Part shown: one piece after another, positions 1-10,256 of the stretch
Layout: the number at the start of each line of letters is the position of its first letter
Position numbering within the stretch: position 1 is the first letter of the stretch
Assembly: GCA_025458915.1 (NCBI GenBank)
Contig: JALORL010000008.1
Coordinates: forward strand, 1-37,758
Direction: 5' to 3'
DNA: 37,758 nt
Source: Hydrogenophaga sp.
Lineage (GTDB): Bacteria; Pseudomonadota; Gammaproteobacteria; Burkholderiales; Burkholderiaceae_C
Notes under the pieces: model-generated
The model's database searches: none
The model's input: only the letters and a program-made list of their open reading frames with translations
What the model was told of the DNA's origin: nothing
Position numbers and translations under genes: made by a program

Positions 1-1
1 G

Positions 2-571
2 CCGCACGAGGTGCGCATCATCGGTGGTCTGTGGAAGCGCACGCCGCTGACGGTGGTGGATGCGCCCGGCCTGCGCCCCACGCCGGCCCGCGTTCGCGAA
101 ACCCTGTTCAACTGGCTGGGGCAGGACCTCAGCGGCTGGCGGTGTCTGGACGCCTTTGCGGGCACGGGGGCGCTCGGGCTGGAAGCGGCCTCGCGCGGTG
201 CCGCCGAATCGGTGCTTGTGGAGAACGACGCGGCCCTGGTTTCCCGCCTGCAGGCCGTGAAGACCCGTCTCAAGGCCGATGCCGTCCGCATCGAACGCGG
301 TGATGCCCTGGCCGCCCTGCGCCAGCGCGCAGGACAGAACCTCGATGTGGTTTTTCTTGATCCGCCCTTTGCGCAAGGCGGGAACGAACCCCTGTTTATC
401 GCCGCGCTCGGCGCAGCCGCGCAGGCAGTGGGACCACAAGGCTTCGTATATCTGGAGGCCCCGCGTTCGTGGGGTGCTGCCGAACTCGAAGCGCTTGGAT
501 TCGCGTTGCACCGCGAGGGACGGGCCGGTGCGGTGGCCTTTCACCTGTTGCGGCCATTGCCCCGAAGCTGA
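2..571 (+). CDS. rsmD: 16S rRNA (guanine966-N2)-methyltransferase RsmD, 5' end outside window
   Basis: RsmD methylates G966 of 16S rRNA during 30S assembly, using S-adenosylmethionine. The family's opening RIIGG block is followed by RPTPARVRETLFNWL, a SAM-binding DAFAGTGALGLEA segment and the catalytic DPPF tetrad in DVVFLDPPF. The frame is open to the left edge (codons reading P-H-E come before the GTG at 11). In the family the RIIGG block normally follows a short N-terminal stretch, so the true start probably lies upstream of the window and the GTG at 11 is not needed. The stop is at 569-571. It lies 38 bases before coaD, a common pairing in proteobacteria. The identification is secure; only the start is unknown. 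Confidence 0.93.
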   Translation, partial: PHEVRIIGGLWKRTPLTVVDAPGLRPTPARVRETLFNWLGQDLSGWRCLDAFAGTGALGLEAASRGAAESVLVENDAALVSRLQAVKTRLKADAVRIERGDALAALRQRAGQNLDVVFLDPPFAQGGNEPLFIAALGAAAQAVGPQGFVYLEAPRSWGAAELEALGFALHREGRAGAVAFHLLRPLPRS

Positions 572-594
572 ACGGCCAGGCCCGGGCTGCGGCG

Positions 595-600
595 CATAAT
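595..600 (+). promoter_or_regulatory. candidate -10 element before coaD
   Basis: CATAAT sits between the rsmD stop and the coaD start. No convincing -35 hexamer is visible at 17 bases. If used, transcription would begin within a few bases of the coaD ATG at 609, leaving almost no leader. Confidence 0.3.
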
Positions 601-608
601 TCCGACCC

Positions 609-2090
<1,482 letters not shown>

Positions 2091-2147
2091 GAGCGCCGAT
2101 TATCGGTGACCCGTTTTCGCTGAACCGGGTGGCAGCAGGGGCCCATG

Positions 2148-2172
2148 AAAAAGGCCCGCCAGAGCGGGCCTT
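2148..2172 (-). terminator. Rho-independent terminator after rplY
   Basis: A perfect 9-bp stem (AAGGCCCGC / GCGGGCCTT) with a 4-base loop is followed, on the minus strand, by five Ts. It lies 29 bases past the rplY stop and before pth, so it should end the prs-rplY transcript. Confidence 0.85.
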
Positions 2173-2200
2173 CAAGGCAGGAGCAGGGCCCCTGGAAGAA

Positions 2201-2824
2201 TCACTTCTTCTTCTTGCCTTTCTTGTCGTCGGCGGGAGCGGCCACCGGCGCTGCCACGACTTCTTCCACCGGCTCCACCACCGTGGCCACCGTCATGTTG
2301 GTGCGGCCATGGGTGACCAGCTTGATGCCCTTGGCGAGCTTGATGTCACCGGTGTGGATGGTGCTGCCTTTGGTGACTTCGCTCAGATCCACCACGATGT
2401 GCTCGGGCAATTGCGTTGCCAGGCACTCGATCTCGATGTCGGTCATCACGTGGTTGATCAGGCACTTGTCCACCTTGACGGCGGGCGAATTCTCGGCGCC
2501 TTCAAAGTGCAGGGGAACCTTCTTGCGCAGACGGGTTTTTTCGTCCACACGCTGGAAGTCCACGTGCAGCACCTGGGGCTTGTAGGGGTGGTACTGCACA
2601 TCGCGCAGCAGAACCTTGTGCACCGCTCCGCCGATTTCCATGTCAAGGATGGCCGAGTGGAAGGCTTCCTTCTTCAGGGCGTGCCACAGGGCGTTGTGAT
2701 CGAGTTCGATCGTGGTGGCGGGGGTATTGCCACCAAAAACGATACCGGGCGCGCGACCGGTGTTGCGCAGACGGCGGCTCGCACCCGTACCCTGCTTGGC
2801 GCGCTCAAAAGCGACGAATTGCAT
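2201..2824 (-). CDS. rplY: 50S ribosomal protein L25 (long, Ctc-type)
   Basis: L25 binds 5S rRNA in the large ribosomal subunit. This 207-residue form has the N-terminal 5S-binding domain ([20 protein letters not shown], then the GxxPGIVFGG turn), the C-terminal beta domain of the general-stress protein Ctc, and a Lys-rich tail. The start is the ATG at 2824, which has a strong AGGAG ribosome-binding site six bases upstream. The frame upstream of this ATG is open and is the coding frame of prs: no stop codon separates the two genes. Free L25 is probably made by internal initiation, and a Prs-L25 fusion by ribosomes arriving from prs. A good terminator follows the gene. Confidence 0.93.
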   Translation of the reverse strand: MQFVAFERAKQGTGASRRLRNTGRAPGIVFGGNTPATTIELDHNALWHALKKEAFHSAILDMEIGGAVHKVLLRDVQYHPYKPQVLHVDFQRVDEKTRLRKKVPLHFEGAENSPAVKVDKCLINHVMTDIEIECLATQLPEHIVVDLSEVTKGSTIHTGDIKLAKGIKLVTHGRTNMTVATVVEPVEEVVAAPVAAPADDKKGKKKK

Positions 2825-3817
2825 GACTGACTCCTGTTGAGGGGTTCCGCGACCAGAACGCCCGGCAAACAAACTCATCACCGACTCGCCCGAAGCAATG
2901 CGCGCAATGGTCTCGGCCATCAGCGGTGCCACGGAAAGCTGGCGGATCTTGGCGCAGGCCTGGGCGGCCTGCGACAGGGGAATGGTGTTGGTCACAACCA
3001 CTTCGTCCAGTGCGCTGCCCTTGGCAATGCGCTCGATGGCCGGACCGGAGAAGATCGGGTGCGTGCAATAGGCATACACATTCTTGGCACCGCGTTCCTT
3101 GAGCACCTCGGCTGCCTTCACCAGCGTTCCGGCGGTGTCGATCATGTCGTCCATGATCACGCAGTTGCGGCCGTCAATGTCACCGATGACATGCATCACT
3201 TCCGACACGTTGGCCTTCGGTCGGCGTTTGTCGATGATCGCCATGTCGCAGTTCAGCTGCTTGGCCAGCGCGCGGGCGCGCACCACGCCGCCCACATCGG
3301 GCGACACCACCAGCAGGTCGGGGTAATTCTTCTGGCGCAGGTCACCCAGCAGCACCGGTGATGCATAAATGTTGTCCACGGGAATGTCGAAGAAACCCTG
3401 GATTTGGTCGGCGTGCAGGTCCATGGTGAGCACCCGGTTCACGCCCACGGCTTGCAGCATGTTGGCCACCACCTTGGCCGAAATGGGCACCCTGCTCGAA
3501 CGCGGCCGGCGGTCCTGGCGGGCATAGCCAAAATAGGGAATCACTGCGGAAATGCTCACCGCCGACGCGCGCTTGAGGGCGTCAACCATGATGATGAGCT
3601 CCATCAGGTTTTCGTTGGTGGGGGCGCAGGTCGACTGGATGACGAACACGTGGCGCGCCCGAACGTTCTGCGTGATCTCGACGGTGACTTCACCGTCCGA
3701 GAACCGCCCCACGTTGGCTGCGCCCAGCTGGGTGCCCAGATGCTGGGCAATTTCTGCTGCAAGAACCGGGTTGGCGTTCCCGGTGAAGATCATGAAATCC
3801 GGGGGCTGAACTTGCAT
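2201..3817 (-). CDS. prs: Ribose-phosphate pyrophosphokinase Prs, reading without a stop into L25
   Basis: Prs makes PRPP from ribose 5-phosphate and ATP for purine, pyrimidine, His, Trp and NAD synthesis. The Prs part (about 318 residues, 3817 to 2864) is complete. It has [10 protein letters not shown], the flexible-loop region [18 protein letters not shown], the catalytic [11 protein letters not shown], and the PRPP loop [13 protein letters not shown]. It ends at the usual C-terminus, SVMSLFA. The frame does not stop there: 13 linker residues ([13 protein letters not shown]) lead straight into L25, and the first stop is at 2201. The start at 3817 ([17 protein letters not shown]) matches the family. 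The frame also stays open upstream into tRNA-Gln, which is not coding. The fusion is read directly from the bases; whether it is real in the cell is open. Confidence 0.9.
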   Translation of the reverse strand: MQVQPPDFMIFTGNANPVLAAEIAQHLGTQLGAANVGRFSDGEVTVEITQNVRARHVFVIQSTCAPTNENLMELIIMVDALKRASAVSISAVIPYFGYARQDRRPRSSRVPISAKVVANMLQAVGVNRVLTMDLHADQIQGFFDIPVDNIYASPVLLGDLRQKNYPDLLVVSPDVGGVVRARALAKQLNCDMAIIDKRRPKANVSEVMHVIGDIDGRNCVIMDDMIDTAGTLVKAAEVLKERGAKNVYAYCTHPIFSGPAIERIAKGSALDEVVVTNTIPLSQAAQACAKIRQLSVAPLMAETIARIASGESVMSLFAGRSGRGTPQQESVMQFVAFERAKQGTGASRRLRNTGRAPGIVFGGNTPATTIELDHNALWHALKKEAFHSAILDMEIGGAVHKVLLRDVQYHPYKPQVLHVDFQRVDEKTRLRKKVPLHFEGAENSPAVKVDKCLINHVMTDIEIECLATQLPEHIVVDLSEVTKGSTIHTGDIKLAKGIKLVTHGRTNMTVATVVEPVEEVVAAPVAAPADDKKGKKKK

Positions 3818-3909
3818 GGTGTTCCCAGCGTGTTGAACGGTTCCGGCGCCAGGGCCTTCACCGTCGCCTGTTGGGCAGGCGGCTCGCTTGCGTGTGTGCA
3901 TGAATAGAG

Positions 3910-3986
3910 TGGCAGGGGAGGAAGGACTCGAACCCTCGCATGCCGGAATCAAAATCCGGTGCCTTTACCAACTTGGCGACTCCCCT
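3910..3986 (-). tRNA. tRNA-Gln (anticodon TTG)
   Basis: On the minus strand a full cloverleaf can be drawn. The acceptor stem is AGGGGAG/CTCCCCT, the anticodon arm is CCGGA-TTTTGAT-TCCGG with anticodon TTG, the T-arm contains TTCGAGT, the discriminator base is G, and the CCA end is encoded. It reads CAA/CAG glutamine codons. It lies between ispE and prs on the same strand, an arrangement common in betaproteobacteria, and is probably cut out of a longer transcript. Confidence 0.95.
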
Positions 3987-4074
3987 ACACAGGCCCTCAG
4001 ACTGGACTTCGTCCGCTGCTGGCCCCGTAGCCTGTTGACCGTGTGATCACCACCCGACCGACAAGCCCAGTATT

Positions 4075-4986
4075 CTAATCCGGACACCAGTCGTGCAGCG
4101 GGTGCACGTTCAAGATGCTGCAGATTTTTGACGTCCACCCGGCCGGCATTTCAGGCAGCGTCATGCCAGGCTCGATGAGCGCAAACACCGCTGATCCCGA
4201 ACCTGTCATGCGACCGTGCAAACCATGACTGGACAACCAGTCAAGACACGCACCGATGCCAGGGCACAGGGCTTTCGCCACAGGCTGAAGGTCGTTGTGA
4301 CCCCACTCCAGCACTTTCCGGAGGTCGAGTCTGTTTGTACCTTCTTGCCCATTTGCAGCAAAGCCTTGGAGTATAGCAGTTTCCGTGTCTCTTTTTAGTT
4401 CAGATGAGCGGAATATGTCCTGGGTGGATGCCCCATCAAGCGGCTTGATCACAACAAAGCGTGCCGGCTCCAGTTCGATGGGCGTGAGTGTTTCGCCGAT
4501 TCCTTCCACCCACGCGGTGCGCCCCCCCACAAAAAAGGGCACATCTGCCCCCAAAGGAAGGGCGATTTCGGAGAGCTCTTTGCGGTTCAGACCCAGTCCC
4601 CACAGCCGGTTCAGGGTCAGCAGGCAGGTGGCTGCGTCCGAGGAGCCGCCTCCCATGCCCGCCTCTGCAGGCAGGTGTTTTTCGAGCCGGATGTGGACGC
4701 CCTGCGTGCAACCCGTGGCGCGTTGCAATGCCCTTGCCGCACGGACGCAGAGGTCTTCGGCGGGAAGGCTGTGGCCATTGAGGTCCTCCCGGCTGATGCC
4801 ACCGTCTTTCCGCCATTGGAAGGTCAGCCTGTCGCACCAATCCACCAGAACGAACAGGGATTGCAGGAGGTGGTAGCCGTCCGGACGCCGCCCGGTGACA
4901 TGGAGAAACAAGTTGAGTTTGGCTGGCGCAGGGACATCCAGCAGCTCCTGCAGCGGTTGTGGCGAATGAACGGGTGCGGGTGTCAT
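4075..4986 (-). CDS. ispE: 4-diphosphocytidyl-2-C-methyl-D-erythritol kinase IspE
   Basis: IspE phosphorylates CDP-methylerythritol in the MEP pathway to isoprenoid precursors. Visible GHMP-kinase features are PAPAKLNLFLHVTGRRPDGYH at residues 19-39 (catalytic Lys and substrate contacts), the ATP-binding loop PAEAGMGGGSSDAAT at 106-120, GADVPFF with the catalytic Asp region, and the C-terminal MTGSGSAVFAL glycine motif. At 303 residues it is slightly longer than usual because of a short N-terminal lead. Its ATG overlaps the lolB stop by four bases (ATGA), so the two are probably translationally coupled. tRNA-Gln and prs follow. The TAG stop is at 4075-4077. Confidence 0.95.
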   Translation of the reverse strand: MTPAPVHSPQPLQELLDVPAPAKLNLFLHVTGRRPDGYHLLQSLFVLVDWCDRLTFQWRKDGGISREDLNGHSLPAEDLCVRAARALQRATGCTQGVHIRLEKHLPAEAGMGGGSSDAATCLLTLNRLWGLGLNRKELSEIALPLGADVPFFVGGRTAWVEGIGETLTPIELEPARFVVIKPLDGASTQDIFRSSELKRDTETAILQGFAANGQEGTNRLDLRKVLEWGHNDLQPVAKALCPGIGACLDWLSSHGLHGRMTGSGSAVFALIEPGMTLPEMPAGWTSKICSILNVHPLHDWCPD

Positions 4987-5489
4987 GGTTCCACGATCAG
5001 ACGCAGCTCCGCGCTGGGCAATGGGGTACTTCGCCGCGCGAGAATCCGCCCTTCGCCGCGTCGGCTCAGGTCGGCCTGCCAGCCATCAGCCACTGCTGCC
5101 TCCCCCCGCAACCAGGCGAACAGGGCGGACACGGGTAGTGCCGCTCCTCCCAGCTCGGTTGCGAGTTCGTCCAGCGAGCCTTTGCGCACCACCTGATTGC
5201 CCTGGCGCCACTCGGCACTGTCCCCATCCCAGGTGGCGCTGGCCACGGCCGTTCCCAGCGGTGAAGTCAGCACGAAATACCCCTGCCTGGGCGATCCTTG
5301 CAGGCTGAAGCCGGCGGAGACCAGTTGAACCGGTTCCGTATCCACCCGCAATGACAGGCGGCCGCTCCACCCGGGTTCACCATCTGGAAGGGTGGTCTGG
5401 GGCACGGCACAGGCTGCAAGCACCAGTGGCAGTGCCAGCGATATGCCCCTGCGCGTCAGGCCCCGTGCGGGTGAATGCCACGCCTTCAT
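4983..5489 (-). CDS. lolB: Outer-membrane lipoprotein receptor LolB
   Basis: LolB accepts lipoproteins from LolA and inserts them into the outer membrane; it is itself a lipoprotein. The start at 5489 gives a basic N-terminus, a hydrophobic stretch and the lipobox LAAC, with the lipidated Cys at residue 27. The mature part has the LolB strand pattern W-x-G-R-L-S-L-R-V, GYFVLTSPLGTAVASATW and LPVSALFAWLRG. The 168 residues are a little short for the family. The frame is open further upstream, but that stretch overlaps the TPR gene and adds no signal. The gene overlaps both neighbours by four bases, joining the TPR lipoprotein, lolB and ispE into one unit. Sequence conservation in LolB is low, so part of the call rests on position. 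Confidence 0.88.
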   Translation of the reverse strand: MKAWHSPARGLTRRGISLALPLVLAACAVPQTTLPDGEPGWSGRLSLRVDTEPVQLVSAGFSLQGSPRQGYFVLTSPLGTAVASATWDGDSAEWRQGNQVVRKGSLDELATELGGAALPVSALFAWLRGEAAVADGWQADLSRRGEGRILARRSTPLPSAELRLIVEP

Positions 5490-7324
5490 GGTCTGACCTG
5501 GAACCGCTCCAGCGTGCTGCGCAAGGTCTCGTTGTCGTTGGCGAGCAGCATCCCCTCCCGCCAGATCTTCAGGGCCTGGTCCCTCTGACCCAGCACCCAC
5601 AGCACCTCGCCGAGGTGCGCCGCAATTTCGGCATCGGGCCGCTTGCTGTAGGCCGCCTGCAGGATGGTCAGGGCCCTTGCTGTGTTGCCCATGCGGTACT
5701 CCACCCAGCCCAGACTGTCCTGGATGTATGCATCTCCCGGAGCCAGTTCCACCGCCTTTTCAATGAGCGCCTTGGCTTCGCCCAGCCGCTCGTTGCGGTC
5801 AGCCAGCGAGTAGCCCAGAGCGTTGTAGGCATGGTGGAAGTCGGGACGGGCCGCGATCAGCTGGCGCAGCAACGCCTCCATTTCAGCAGGTTTTCCCGCC
5901 TTCTCGGCCATCATGGCCTGGTCGTACAGAAGATCGGTCTCCGCAGGAAAGCGCCTGACTGCCTCGGAATACACCTGGTAGGCGGCTTCCCAGGACTTGA
6001 AGTCCCGGAGCAGTTGTGCCTCCGCCACCAGCTTGAGACGCGCATCGTCCGGCCGCCGTTCCGGCTGGTTTCGCAGCAGGGCACGGGCCTGTTCCATCTG
6101 CCCTTGTCGGGCCAGCAACGAAGCCCGGCGCATCTGTGCGGCCATGATGTCGTCGGCATTCTCGATGCGGTCCAGCCAGGCGTTTGCGGCCTGGAAGTCG
6201 CCTTGCTTCTCGGAGACCTGGGCCATCAGCAGGTAGGCCTGGGTCAATCCGCGCTGCGCGCGCTCGTCACCGGAATCTCGGGCGAGCCGCATGTGGTTCT
6301 GCAGCGAGGTGGTGGCTGCTTCCAGCTTGTTGTCCTGCACTTCAACGGACGCCCTCAACAACCAGGCGTCCGCCAATTCGGGCTGGCTGCTGGTGAGGTT
6401 GTCCAGTTGGCGCATCGCGTCGGCGGTCCGCTGGAGGTCCACCAGCACCCTGGCGTACGCCAAGGCCACCTGGGGGGTCAGCGGACTGTCTGGTCTGGCG
6501 GTTTGCAGCTGCTGGCGAACGATGTCTTCGGCCCCTGCCGTGTTGCGCTCCACGAGTTCAAGCGCCAGCAGCGCCGGGAATGGCGATGCTGGCTCCGCAC
6601 GGTGGCCCTGCCGGGCCGATGCGAGGGCCTCGCCGTTTCGATCCAGGGCCAGCTCCATGCGCCCGAGCGAGGTCCACGCCGCCGGGGCGTGTCGGCCCTC
6701 GAGGTAGGGTGCAAGGGCCACTTTCACCACCTGCAATGCCAGAGCCTTGTCTGATGCTCGGGAAAATGTTTGCGGAATGGCATTGATCGCGTCGTCGCGT
6801 TCGTTTGCCGACACGCTGCCCAGCAGTGCTGCGAGTGCCGGGCCCGTCTCGGACACCCGGTTGAGTGCCAGCAGGATCTGCAGCGTGAACCGGTCAGCGT
6901 CGGCGGAGCCCGGAAGGTCCGCAGACCATGCCCTGGCAGCGCTCAGCGCGGCCTCTCCCGAGCGTGCCCGCAGGGCAATGTCCACCGCGCGCCGGTACAA
7001 CTGGGCGTCGCGCTGCTTCCGTGCTGCATCAAAAATGAGCGAGTAGGCTGCTCCCTGGTCATCAGACAGCGCGTTAAGTTCCCCGATCAGCAGCTGGTAG
7101 AACAGGGGCGCATCAAGCCCGGAGTTCACGACCGCTGGCGGTTTTTGCTCAGAAGCCGTGGCGGTTTGTTCGCGCTGCGGCGTTTGCGCGCAGGCCACCA
7201 GGGTGGAGCTCGCAGCGAGCAGGGCAAGCAGTGCTGTACGCAACTTCGAAGGCGAAGCGCGGTGGCCAGCAGCGTCCGCAAAGGGCTCGTGAGCGGGGGG
7301 CTGGGCGCTATACAGGGTATTCAT
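5486..7324 (-). CDS. Large TPR-repeat lipoprotein
   Basis: This is a 612-residue exported protein made mainly of tetratricopeptide-like helix pairs. The N-terminus has about 27 cytoplasmic residues, a hydrophobic segment and the lipobox LVAC, with the lipidated Cys at 45. The clearest TPR units are in the C-terminal third, for example the [21 protein letters not shown] and [20 protein letters not shown] regions. The start at 7324 was chosen because it gives the signal; the frame extends upstream only as an antisense shadow of mutM. It overlaps lolB by four bases, so it is co-expressed with the lipoprotein-sorting factor that would probably place it in the outer membrane. Its partners are unknown; TPR scaffolds usually organise protein complexes. 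Confidence 0.85.
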   Translation of the reverse strand: MNTLYSAQPPAHEPFADAAGHRASPSKLRTALLALLAASSTLVACAQTPQREQTATASEQKPPAVVNSGLDAPLFYQLLIGELNALSDDQGAAYSLIFDAARKQRDAQLYRRAVDIALRARSGEAALSAARAWSADLPGSADADRFTLQILLALNRVSETGPALAALLGSVSANERDDAINAIPQTFSRASDKALALQVVKVALAPYLEGRHAPAAWTSLGRMELALDRNGEALASARQGHRAEPASPFPALLALELVERNTAGAEDIVRQQLQTARPDSPLTPQVALAYARVLVDLQRTADAMRQLDNLTSSQPELADAWLLRASVEVQDNKLEAATTSLQNHMRLARDSGDERAQRGLTQAYLLMAQVSEKQGDFQAANAWLDRIENADDIMAAQMRRASLLARQGQMEQARALLRNQPERRPDDARLKLVAEAQLLRDFKSWEAAYQVYSEAVRRFPAETDLLYDQAMMAEKAGKPAEMEALLRQLIAARPDFHHAYNALGYSLADRNERLGEAKALIEKAVELAPGDAYIQDSLGWVEYRMGNTARALTILQAAYSKRPDAEIAAHLGEVLWVLGQRDQALKIWREGMLLANDNETLRSTLERFQVRP

Positions 7325-7417
7325 CGGTTCATGATAATTGAAGCCCTCCGGCAGGCCGGTCGTGTGATCCCAATACCTTGCTGGCGTTCCCTCCTGTTTC
7401 CCGCATTGCGTTCTTCC

Positions 7418-8233
7418 ATGCCCGAGTTGCCCGAAGTTGAAGTGACCCGCCGCAGCTTTGCCGATCGCATCGCTGGCGCCCGCGTACTGGATGTGTTCAT
7501 GGGCAAGCCGTTGCGTTGGCCGCTGGGCTGCGCGCCTGGGGAGTTGCAAGGCCGTGTGGTGCATGCGGTCGGTCGCCGGGGCAAATACCTGATCCTCCAA
7601 TTCGATACAGGCCTGTTGCTGGTGCACCTGGGCATGTCCGGGAGCCTGCAATTCGGCCTTTCGCTGCCAAAACGCGGGCCGCACGATCACTTTGAACTGC
7701 GCACTTCCCTTGGCAGCTTGCGCCTGCACGATCCGCGCCGGTTCGGGGCGGTGGTGTTTGCAGACAACCTGCAGGCTGCCTCCGCCCGCAAGTTGCTGGA
7801 CGGGTTGGGACTTGAGCCCCTGGAGTCGGGTTTCGAGCCCGTTCGGTTTCACCAGGCGTTGCAATCCCGCCGGGCGCCCATCAAGCAGGTTCTGCTGGCC
7901 GGTGACATCGTGGTGGGCGTTGGCAACATCTATGCTTCCGAGGCACTCTTCAAGGCCGGGATCCGTCCCACGGTGCGCGCCGATCGCATCAGCCAGCCCA
8001 GGGCAACGCGCCTTCACGGCGCAATCGTGTCGGTTCTGAACCGGGCGCTGGCTCTGGGGGGAAGCTCCTTGCGGGACTTCACCAGCGCAGAAGGACAGTC
8101 GGGCTACTTCCAGCTCGATGCAATGGTGTATGGCCGCGCCGGTCTTCCATGCCGGGTCTGTGGTACGGTCGTCAGGACCATCCGGCAGGGGCAGCGTTCC
8201 ACCTTTTTCTGCCCTCAGTGCCAGAAGCGCTGA
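7418..8233 (+). CDS. mutM: Formamidopyrimidine-DNA glycosylase MutM (Fpg)
   Basis: MutM excises 8-oxoguanine and formamidopyrimidines and cuts the abasic site. The protein begins MPELPEVEV; after Met removal P2 is the Schiff-base nucleophile and E3 the acid. Other landmarks are the [10 protein letters not shown] lysine segment, LVHLGMSG, and the H2TH region [16 protein letters not shown]-terminal zinc finger has the pattern C-x2-C-x16-C-x2-C and ends in QCQKR. Length (271 aa) is standard. The frame is open upstream to 6770, but that part is antisense to the TPR gene. It is divergent from the TPR gene with 93 bases between, and is followed by the dynamin-like gene and mutY, its partner in the 8-oxoguanine (GO) repair system. 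Confidence 0.96.
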   Translation: MPELPEVEVTRRSFADRIAGARVLDVFMGKPLRWPLGCAPGELQGRVVHAVGRRGKYLILQFDTGLLLVHLGMSGSLQFGLSLPKRGPHDHFELRTSLGSLRLHDPRRFGAVVFADNLQAASARKLLDGLGLEPLESGFEPVRFHQALQSRRAPIKQVLLAGDIVVGVGNIYASEALFKAGIRPTVRADRISQPRATRLHGAIVSVLNRALALGGSSLRDFTSAEGQSGYFQLDAMVYGRAGLPCRVCGTVVRTIRQGQRSTFFCPQCQKR

Positions 8234-8283
8234 AGTTGCCGGAGTCCGTCGGAAAACCCGATATCCAGCCAGAACGCCGGTGC

Positions 8284-8289
8284 TATATT
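8284..8289 (+). promoter_or_regulatory. candidate -10 element before the dynamin-like gene
   Basis: TATATT lies 23 bases before the ATG at 8313, in the short gap after mutM. No good -35 is seen, so this is only a candidate for a promoter driving the dynamin-like gene and mutY apart from mutM. Confidence 0.35.
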
Positions 8290-8312
8290 GCCAACCGTAC
8301 TGAAAACTGTTT

Positions 8313-10256
8313 ATGAGTTTCAACCAGGAATTTGATCAGCATGGGGCATGGCGCAGGCAGTTTGCCCTTCGCCTCAAGCTGCTGTCCGAGTGGCTGACCG
8401 ATCACGACCTGATGGAGCCCGGCGTGCGGGAGCGGCTGGACCAGTTGCACGAGCAGGTTCGCAACGACAAGATCATGGTCGCGTTCGTTGCCGAATTCTC
8501 CCGTGGCAAATCCGAGCTGATCAATGCCGTCTTCTTCGCAGGTTATGGGCGCCGGATCATGCCGGCGAGCGCGGGGCGGACCACCATGTGCCCCACCGAG
8601 CTGGGTTACGAGGCCGACATTCCGCCCTGCCTGCGCTTGCTGCCCATTGAAACCCGCCTCCAGCCCAAGTCGCTGCTGGATTGGCGCGGTGCCCCCGACA
8701 AATGGGAGCGCATCGACCTTGATGTCAACGATCCGCAGCAGTTGGCACGTGCCATCCAGAAGGTGGCCGAGGTTCGCCGCGTCACCAAGGCCGAGGCCGC
8801 TGCACTGGGTTTCTGGAACGATGAGCTGCCCGACGACAATCCACTGCCCAGTCCGGACGGAATGATCGAAGTGCCGAAATGGCGGCACGCCCTGATCAAC
8901 ATGGCGCACCCCTTGCTCAAGCAGGGTCTGGTCATTCTCGACACGCCTGGGCTCAACGCGATCGGCGCTGAGCCCGAACTGACGGTCAGCCTGCTGCCCC
9001 AGGCGCACGCGGTCGTGTTCATCCTGGCGGCGGACACCGGCGTCACGAAATCCGACCTCAGCATCTGGCGCCAGCACCTCTCGGGGTTGGGGGAGGGGCA
9101 GGAGTCCCGGCTTGTCGTGCTCAACAAGATTGACACCATGTGGGATGCGCTGAGCTCCCCCGAGCAGGTTCAGCTGCAAATCGCCGCCCAACGAACCGAC
9201 GCTGCCGAAGTTCTGGGGTTGTCTCCGGATCATGTACTTGCAGTGTCGGCTCAGAAAGGGTTGCTGGCCAAGGTCAACCGCGACAAGAAGCTGCTCAAGG
9301 CCAGCAAGCTCATGGAGCTCGAGAAGGCGCTGGGCGTCGACCTGCTGGGGCAGCGTCGCCAAATCCTGCGCACGTCGGTGGCTGCGGGTATCCAGTCGCT
9401 GCGCCAGGAAACCGGGCGCCTCGTTCATACCCGGGCCCGCGACCTCGTCGAGCAGATCCAGGAGCTGGAGGGCCTTCGTGGCAAGAACGACGGCGTGATC
9501 AAGCAGATGCGTCTGCGCATCGAGCAGGAGCAGGCGGAGTTCGATGCCAGCGGCGCCAAGATCCAGGCCGTTCGCTCGGTGCACCTGCGCCTGCTCAAGG
9601 ACCTGTTCGCCCTGTTGGGGCACAGCTATCTCAAACGTGAAGTGTCCGAGCTCTCCAAGGCATTGAAGCAGCCCGGTGTGAAGCTGGGCGTGCGCCGCGC
9701 CTACGGCAAGACCTTCGAGCGCCTGCGCGAGGGCCTGGCCCAGACGGAACGCCTGGCCACCGAGATCCAGTCCATGCTGGAAGGCAGTTTCAAGGGGCTG
9801 AATGCCGAATATGGGTTCTCGCTGCAGGCGCCGCCCCAGCCGAAGCTGGCGCGCTTTTACAAGGATCTGGAGCTGATCGAGAAAAGCCACATCCAGTACC
9901 TCAGTCTGGGCAACGCCCTCCGGCTGGCCCAGCCCGAGTTTGCTGAGCGGCTGGCTCGGGCTCTCATGAGCCGCCTGCGCGTGGTGTTTGAGACTGCCGT
10001 CAACGAGGTGGAGCTCTGGAACAAATCCGCTGCTGCACAACTGGACGCCCAGTTGCGGGAGCGCCGCCGCAATTTCAGTCGCCGCATTGAAGCGGTTTCC
10101 CGCATCCAGCAGGCGGCCGGTGGTTTGAACGAGCGCATCCGGGAATTGCAGGCCATCCAGAGCGAATTGAATCTGGTGGACACCAAGCTGGGCGAGTTGA
10201 CCGAACATCTCCTGGCGGTGCAGCCCGGCGAAATCCGCGAAGCAGTTGCCGCATGA
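8313..10256 (+). CDS. Dynamin-family large GTPase
   Basis: This 647-residue protein has a dynamin-type GTPase domain in its first half and a long, charged, probably coiled-coil second half. G1 is VAEFSRGKSELIN (residues 59-71), where the first Gly of the usual GxxxxGK(S/T) is Ala. SAGRTTMCPTEL is the likely G2 region, LVILDTPGLNA is G3 and VVLNKID is G4. No membrane-spanning segment is evident. Bacterial dynamin-like proteins typically act on membranes, but some work elsewhere, and the substrate here is unknown. The stop overlaps the mutY start by four bases and mutM lies just upstream, so expression is probably linked to repair of oxidised guanine. There is no clear Shine-Dalgarno site before the ATG. 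Confidence 0.9.
   Translation: MSFNQEFDQHGAWRRQFALRLKLLSEWLTDHDLMEPGVRERLDQLHEQVRNDKIMVAFVAEFSRGKSELINAVFFAGYGRRIMPASAGRTTMCPTELGYEADIPPCLRLLPIETRLQPKSLLDWRGAPDKWERIDLDVNDPQQLARAIQKVAEVRRVTKAEAAALGFWNDELPDDNPLPSPDGMIEVPKWRHALINMAHPLLKQGLVILDTPGLNAIGAEPELTVSLLPQAHAVVFILAADTGVTKSDLSIWRQHLSGLGEGQESRLVVLNKIDTMWDALSSPEQVQLQIAAQRTDAAEVLGLSPDHVLAVSAQKGLLAKVNRDKKLLKASKLMELEKALGVDLLGQRRQILRTSVAAGIQSLRQETGRLVHTRARDLVEQIQELEGLRGKNDGVIKQMRLRIEQEQAEFDASGAKIQAVRSVHLRLLKDLFALLGHSYLKREVSELSKALKQPGVKLGVRRAYGKTFERLREGLAQTERLATEIQSMLEGSFKGLNAEYGFSLQAPPQPKLARFYKDLELIEKSHIQYLSLGNALRLAQPEFAERLARALMSRLRVVFETAVNEVELWNKSAAAQLDAQLRERRRNFSRRIEAVSRIQQAAGGLNERIRELQAIQSELNLVDTKLGELTEHLLAVQPGEIREAVAA

Noticed and set aside
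3865-3881. CGCCTG / CAGGCG hairpin between tRNA-Gln and prs
   Set aside because: It is a short stem without a T-run in GC-rich DNA and is not distinguishable from chance.
3818-3952. N-terminal extension of Prs running into tRNA-Gln
   Set aside because: The extra residues have no similarity to Prs and are encoded partly by the tRNA gene. The ATG at 3817 gives the normal length.
5351-6754. 467-codon open frame on the plus strand
   Set aside because: It is a shadow of the TPR lipoprotein gene, with no family features.
8283-10208. 641-codon open frame on the minus strand
   Set aside because: It lies antisense to the dynamin-like gene in GC-rich DNA. It has no recognisable domain, while the plus strand has clear GTPase motifs.
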